This document shows positions 60,889-64,000 of a stretch of 64,000 bases of DNA, one piece after another. The stretch's first letter is position 1; each line of letters starts with the position of its first letter. The DNA is taken from the NCBI RefSeq assembly GCF_900110455.1, contig NZ_FOIS01000001.1:1-64000 (forward strand), read 5' to 3'. The notes under the pieces were generated by a model. The model was not told the origin of the DNA. It searched no databases and worked only from the letters and a program-made list of their open reading frames with translations. The position numbers were made by a program, and so were the translations under genes. This DNA is from Natrinema salifodinae. GTDB taxonomy: Archaea; Halobacteriota; Halobacteria; Halobacteriales; Natrialbaceae.

Positions 60889-61845
60889 ATGCACGTAACG
60901 GTCATCGGTGGTGCCGGGGCAGTCGGGTCGACCGTCGCCTACACCCTCGCAACGACGGTTCCGGACGTGGAGCTTCGCCTGGTCGACGTTGCGGACGACG
61001 CCGCGGCCGGCCACGCGACCGACGTAGAGCACGCGATGAACCACGATACGCACGAGGTCGGACGCTCGATCGGCTCCCACGTTAGCTGGGGCGCCGGGCC
61101 CGTGACGACGGCGGAGCCTGGCCCGGACGCCGTTCGGGACACCGATTGTCTCGTCGTCGCCTACAACGTCTCGCGGACCGACGATGCCGTCGGCCGCGGC
61201 GGACGGGAGAGCTACTACGAGAAGAACCGGCCCGTCGCGGACGACCTCGGCGACTGGATGCGTGGCGCCGACCCGCGTCCCGTCGTCGTAGTGACGAATC
61301 CGGTCGACCGGATCACGGATTGCCTCTGGCGGAACTCCGGCTGGCCACGGGAGTCCTTCGTCGGCTACTCCCTCTCGGAGACAGCCCGTGCCGTCGCCGA
61401 GATCGGTCGTATTCGGGACGTCGATCCGCACACGGTTCACTGTCCGATGATGGGCGAGCACGGGGAACACCTCGTGCCCGTCTTTTCGAAGGCGACCGTC
61501 GGGGGAGACCCCCTCGAGCTGTCCGCAGCGCAGCGTCGCCAGGTCCTCGATTACGTCCGGGACGTTCCGTACGACGTCATGCGACAGCGGGGCGCGGCGG
61601 AGTCGTCCCGATGGGTGTCGGGACGGGGCGTGGCCGCGGTGGCCCATTCGATCCTAACGGGCGGCACGACGGCGCCGATCTGCCTGTCGGTGCCGTTGGC
61701 CGGTGAATACGGATACGAAGACGTGAGTATGAGCGTCCCGGTCGTCCTCTCGTCCGACGGCTGGGATCGGATCGAACGCTGGTCGCTGTCCGACCAGGAA
61801 CGGGAACTCCTCGACGCGGCGTACGATCACCTCGCTACTGACTGA
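60889..61845 (+). CDS. Lactate/malate dehydrogenase family enzyme
   Basis: A 318-residue enzyme of the LDH/MDH fold. Cofactor motif IGGAGAVGSTVAYTLATT (glycines kept), VVTNPVDRITDCLW with the usual NPVD, and the catalytic histidine in MMGEHGEHLVPVFS. The substrate-recognition part YNVSRTDDAVGRGGRE departs from both standard lactate and malate loops, and LSETAR replaces LDSAR, so the substrate may be an unusual 2-hydroxyacid. Two palindromes occupy its promoter, suggesting tight regulation. Confidence 0.87.
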   Translation: MHVTVIGGAGAVGSTVAYTLATTVPDVELRLVDVADDAAAGHATDVEHAMNHDTHEVGRSIGSHVSWGAGPVTTAEPGPDAVRDTDCLVVAYNVSRTDDAVGRGGRESYYEKNRPVADDLGDWMRGADPRPVVVVTNPVDRITDCLWRNSGWPRESFVGYSLSETARAVAEIGRIRDVDPHTVHCPMMGEHGEHLVPVFSKATVGGDPLELSAAQRRQVLDYVRDVPYDVMRQRGAAESSRWVSGRGVAAVAHSILTGGTTAPICLSVPLAGEYGYEDVSMSVPVVLSSDGWDRIERWSLSDQERELLDAAYDHLATD

Positions 61846-61898
61846 ACGGCATCGAGACGGTCCGTCGTGCTCGTCTCGGTCGTCGCCCCGGTGACGCC

Positions 61899-61910
61899 CT
61901 AAAGCTTTAG
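61899..61910 (+). promoter_or_regulatory. Palindromic TATA region of the ThDP enzyme gene
   Basis: CTAAAGCTTTAG, a perfect 12-base palindrome, lies 25 to 36 bases before the ATG at 61935, on the expected TATA position. It may serve as both TATA box and operator. Confidence 0.5.
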
Positions 61911-61934
61911 AGCGATCCGATAACAAGGGGATGT

Positions 61935-63584
61935 ATGACAGTTACAGTTGGTGCTGCCGTAATCGATTGTCTCGTCGACGAAGGGATCACGACGCTGTTC
62001 GGCATCCCCGGTAAGCAAACGCTCCCGATGAACGAGGCGGTCGCCGACCGGGACGACGTCGAGTTCGTGATGGCGCGCCACGAAACGGTCGTCTCTCACA
62101 ACGCGTGGGGGTACGCGGAGTCGAGCGGCGAGATGGCCGCGACCGTCGTCATTCCCGGACCGGGGGATATGAACGCGATGAACGGGCTGAAGAACGCGTT
62201 CAACGACTGCACGCCGCTGATCCACATCTCGGTCGAGACGGAGCCCGAGATCCGCGGCGGCGACGGGATCCACGAGACGCCGCCCGACACCTACGACAAC
62301 GTCGTCAAGGAGAACATCCTCGTGGAGACACCCCAGAGCACAGTCGCGGAACTCCGGCAGGCGATTCGGATCGCTCGGACTCCGCCGAAGGGGCCGGTCC
62401 GAATCGGAATCCCGAAGAATTTCCTGCCGATGGACGTCGAACTCGCCTCGACCGGCGACGCACGTCCCGCGGCCGCTCCGTCTGCCCCCGACCAGGCGGT
62501 GTCCGCGGCCGCGTCGCTGCTGGCCGACGCCGAACGCCCCGTCGTCGTCGCGGGCGGCGGCGTCCGATCGGCCGAAGCGCCCGCCGCGCTTCGGGACGTC
62601 GCGGAACGCCTTGACGCGCCGGTGGTTACGACGTACAAGGGCAAGGGGACCTTCCCTGAAGACCACCCCTTGTCGGCGGGCGTTCTCTGCGGCGGGTCGA
62701 GTACGGAACTGCAGGCGTTGTTGAGTAATGCGGATGCCGCCCTCGGCGTCGGAACCGACTTCGACGCGGTAAGCACGGGCAAGTGGAGCGTCGATCTCCC
62801 CGACGACCTCGTCCACGTGTCGCTGGACGCATCCGATATCGGAATCGGGTACGATCCGGCGGTCGGTATTGCGGCGGACGCCGCCCAGACGCTCTCCGCG
62901 CTCGCGGACGCGTTGGCGAACCGAGCCGTCCGGAGCGAACCGGGGGCCGAACGCGCGGGGGCAGTCCGCGAGTCCGATCGGGACCGGATCGCGGACCTCC
63001 AGAACACCGACGAGTCGCCACTGCCGTCCGTCGCCGCGCTCGACGCCGTTCGTACCGCAGCCCCGAGGGACGCTATCGTAACGGCCGACGCCGGCGGCTC
63101 TCGCGTGTGGACTGTCGTGACGTTCCCGGTATACGACTGCCGCGACTACGTCAATCCGGGATCGTGGGCGACGATGGGGTCCGGGCTCCCGTCGGCGATC
63201 GGCGCCAAGCTCGCGAATCCCGACCAGCAGGTTCTCACCGTCGTCGGTGACGGTGGACTGATGATGAGCGTCCACGAACTCCACACGCTCGTCGCGGAGG
63301 ACATCGACGTCACCGTCGTCGTTCTCAACAACAGTGACTACGCGATCATCTCCGAAGAGGCGGAGCGAAACTATCGACTCCCCACGAGCGAGTACGGCTG
63401 GACCGACGCGCCGCTGGACTTCCAAACCATCGCTGACGGGATCGGCCTGGCGTCTCAGTACGCCGAAACGCCCGCAGAACTCGAAGCGGCCGTCACTGAC
63501 GCCCTCGAGAGCGACGGACCGACGCTCGTCGAAGTACCGACCGATCCCGCGGAACCCCAGGCCGGCGTCAGGATGACGGAGTGA
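61935..63584 (+). CDS. ThDP-dependent enzyme (acetolactate synthase / 2-oxoacid decarboxylase family)
   Basis: A 549-residue thiamine-diphosphate enzyme with the usual three domains. The Pyr domain has the catalytic glutamate in MARHETVVSHNAWGYA; the central domain is near 185-330; the PP domain has the ThDP motif VVGDGGLMMSVHELHTLVAE in part, ending VVVLNN. It is of acetolactate synthase/benzoylformate decarboxylase type, acting on a 2-oxoacid. A regulatory small subunit gene is absent, against biosynthetic acetolactate synthase. It closes a run of 2-oxoacid enzymes and has a palindromic promoter. Confidence 0.9.
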   Translation: MTVTVGAAVIDCLVDEGITTLFGIPGKQTLPMNEAVADRDDVEFVMARHETVVSHNAWGYAESSGEMAATVVIPGPGDMNAMNGLKNAFNDCTPLIHISVETEPEIRGGDGIHETPPDTYDNVVKENILVETPQSTVAELRQAIRIARTPPKGPVRIGIPKNFLPMDVELASTGDARPAAAPSAPDQAVSAAASLLADAERPVVVAGGGVRSAEAPAALRDVAERLDAPVVTTYKGKGTFPEDHPLSAGVLCGGSSTELQALLSNADAALGVGTDFDAVSTGKWSVDLPDDLVHVSLDASDIGIGYDPAVGIAADAAQTLSALADALANRAVRSEPGAERAGAVRESDRDRIADLQNTDESPLPSVAALDAVRTAAPRDAIVTADAGGSRVWTVVTFPVYDCRDYVNPGSWATMGSGLPSAIGAKLANPDQQVLTVVGDGGLMMSVHELHTLVAEDIDVTVVVLNNSDYAIISEEAERNYRLPTSEYGWTDAPLDFQTIADGIGLASQYAETPAELEAAVTDALESDGPTLVEVPTDPAEPQAGVRMTE

Positions 63585-64000
63585 CGATGCGGGTCGCAAG
63601 CGCCCGAGTGCGTGACCGAAACCGCAGTCGACCGGTTCGTTACGGACGGCCACACCACCGGCTAGTCGATCCGTACCGCCGGCAGTCGCTGGCCGCGAAG
63701 CGCACGATCAGAGCATCGATTCCGGTTCTCGATCACGGTCTCTGCCGTGTCCGCGGCCGCGAACAGGTATGAGTACCCTCAGACGCCCGGACGGCGGTCA
63801 AGCCGCTCCGCAGAGAAGCGGTTCGGCCCGATTCAGTTCCCCGTGAGGGAACGACCGGTCGCTCCCCCATTTTGCTCGGCGGCACCGCGGATTACGACTT
63901 CACGAGGCCGTCGCCTGCGATACGATCGCTATCCGTCAGCGATGCCGAGAAACGGCCACAACGGACGACTTCGGCCTGAAACGGCGGTTCCATTCGAACG
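63585..64000. other. Window end, no complete gene recognised
   Basis: No complete frame has coding character. On the minus strand a frame open at the window edge ends with TAA at 63892-63894 (reading about MEPPFQAEVVRCGRFSASL near its visible start) and could be the last 35 codons of a gene that begins outside; this is weak. Confidence 0.35.

Noticed and set aside
61935-63584. Biosynthetic acetolactate synthase (ilvB)
   Set aside because: No small regulatory subunit or other branched-chain gene is nearby, and the context is organic-acid catabolism; only the family assignment is kept.
1-64000. CRISPR array, cas genes or toxin-antitoxin pair
   Set aside because: No regularly spaced direct repeats were seen, and no product matches Cas or known toxin families; TnpB is part of an IS element.

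Overview
The window reads as chromosomal DNA of a haloarchaeon (class Halobacteria; a Natrialbales-like genus is possible but cannot be fixed from sequence alone). Supporting signs are strongly GC-biased third codon positions, acidic proteins, TATA-like elements about 24-30 bases before start codons (leaderless transcription), twin-arginine lipoproteins (RR motif plus lipobox), a tRNA without an encoded CCA, and haloarchaeal families such as HalOD1, DUF2240, the archaeal phosphatidylserine-decarboxylase homologue and Lhr helicase.

Layout. 0-8.8 kb: end of tRNA-Gly(GCC), small regulators, a TAXI-type TRAP transporter (binding protein plus fused permease), an MFS carrier, an orphan HMA-like protein and mch. 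8.8-10.5 kb: an IS200/IS605 element with tnpA and tnpB, lying against the mch stop codon. 10.5-17.4 kb: the proCBA operon, a GTPBP1-type GTPase, small zinc proteins and pyrF. 17.4-18.9 kb: a low-GC patch with a half-size EamA protein, a solitary IS-type terminal hairpin and a broken alpha/beta hydrolase. 19-32 kb: housekeeping and detoxification genes (VOC protein, thioredoxin-reductase-like flavoprotein, two unrelated dehalogenase-family proteins, methyltransferase, a P1B metal ATPase with a separate copper-chaperone-like protein, SDR, ComA-like protein, methylglyoxal synthase, HAD phosphatase, SBF carrier, RNase H). 32-38.5 kb: a complete five-gene Dpp/Opp-type ABC importer with overlapping genes. 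38.7-49 kb: a DUF7344-like regulator, EamA carrier, phospholipid decarboxylase, a degenerate deacetylase-fold lipoprotein, a PAS-PAS-GAF histidine kinase, Lhr helicase and an acidic membrane protein. 49-50.6 kb: an AT-rich, almost geneless stretch ending in an MFS pseudogene.

50.7-63.6 kb is the most distinctive part. It holds a GlcD-type flavoprotein dehydrogenase, a class III CoA-transferase, a second TAXI-TRAP transporter, a D-2-hydroxyacid dehydrogenase, a decayed SDR joined in frame behind a universal stress protein, a DapA/KDG-type lyase, an LDH/MDH-family dehydrogenase and a ThDP-dependent enzyme. Together these suggest an uptake and catabolic island for a 2-hydroxy or 2-oxo organic acid whose identity is not fixed by the sequence. 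Several of its promoters carry compact inverted repeats at TATA and start positions, suggesting dedicated regulation.

The window contains no CRISPR array, rRNA or recognisable replication origin.
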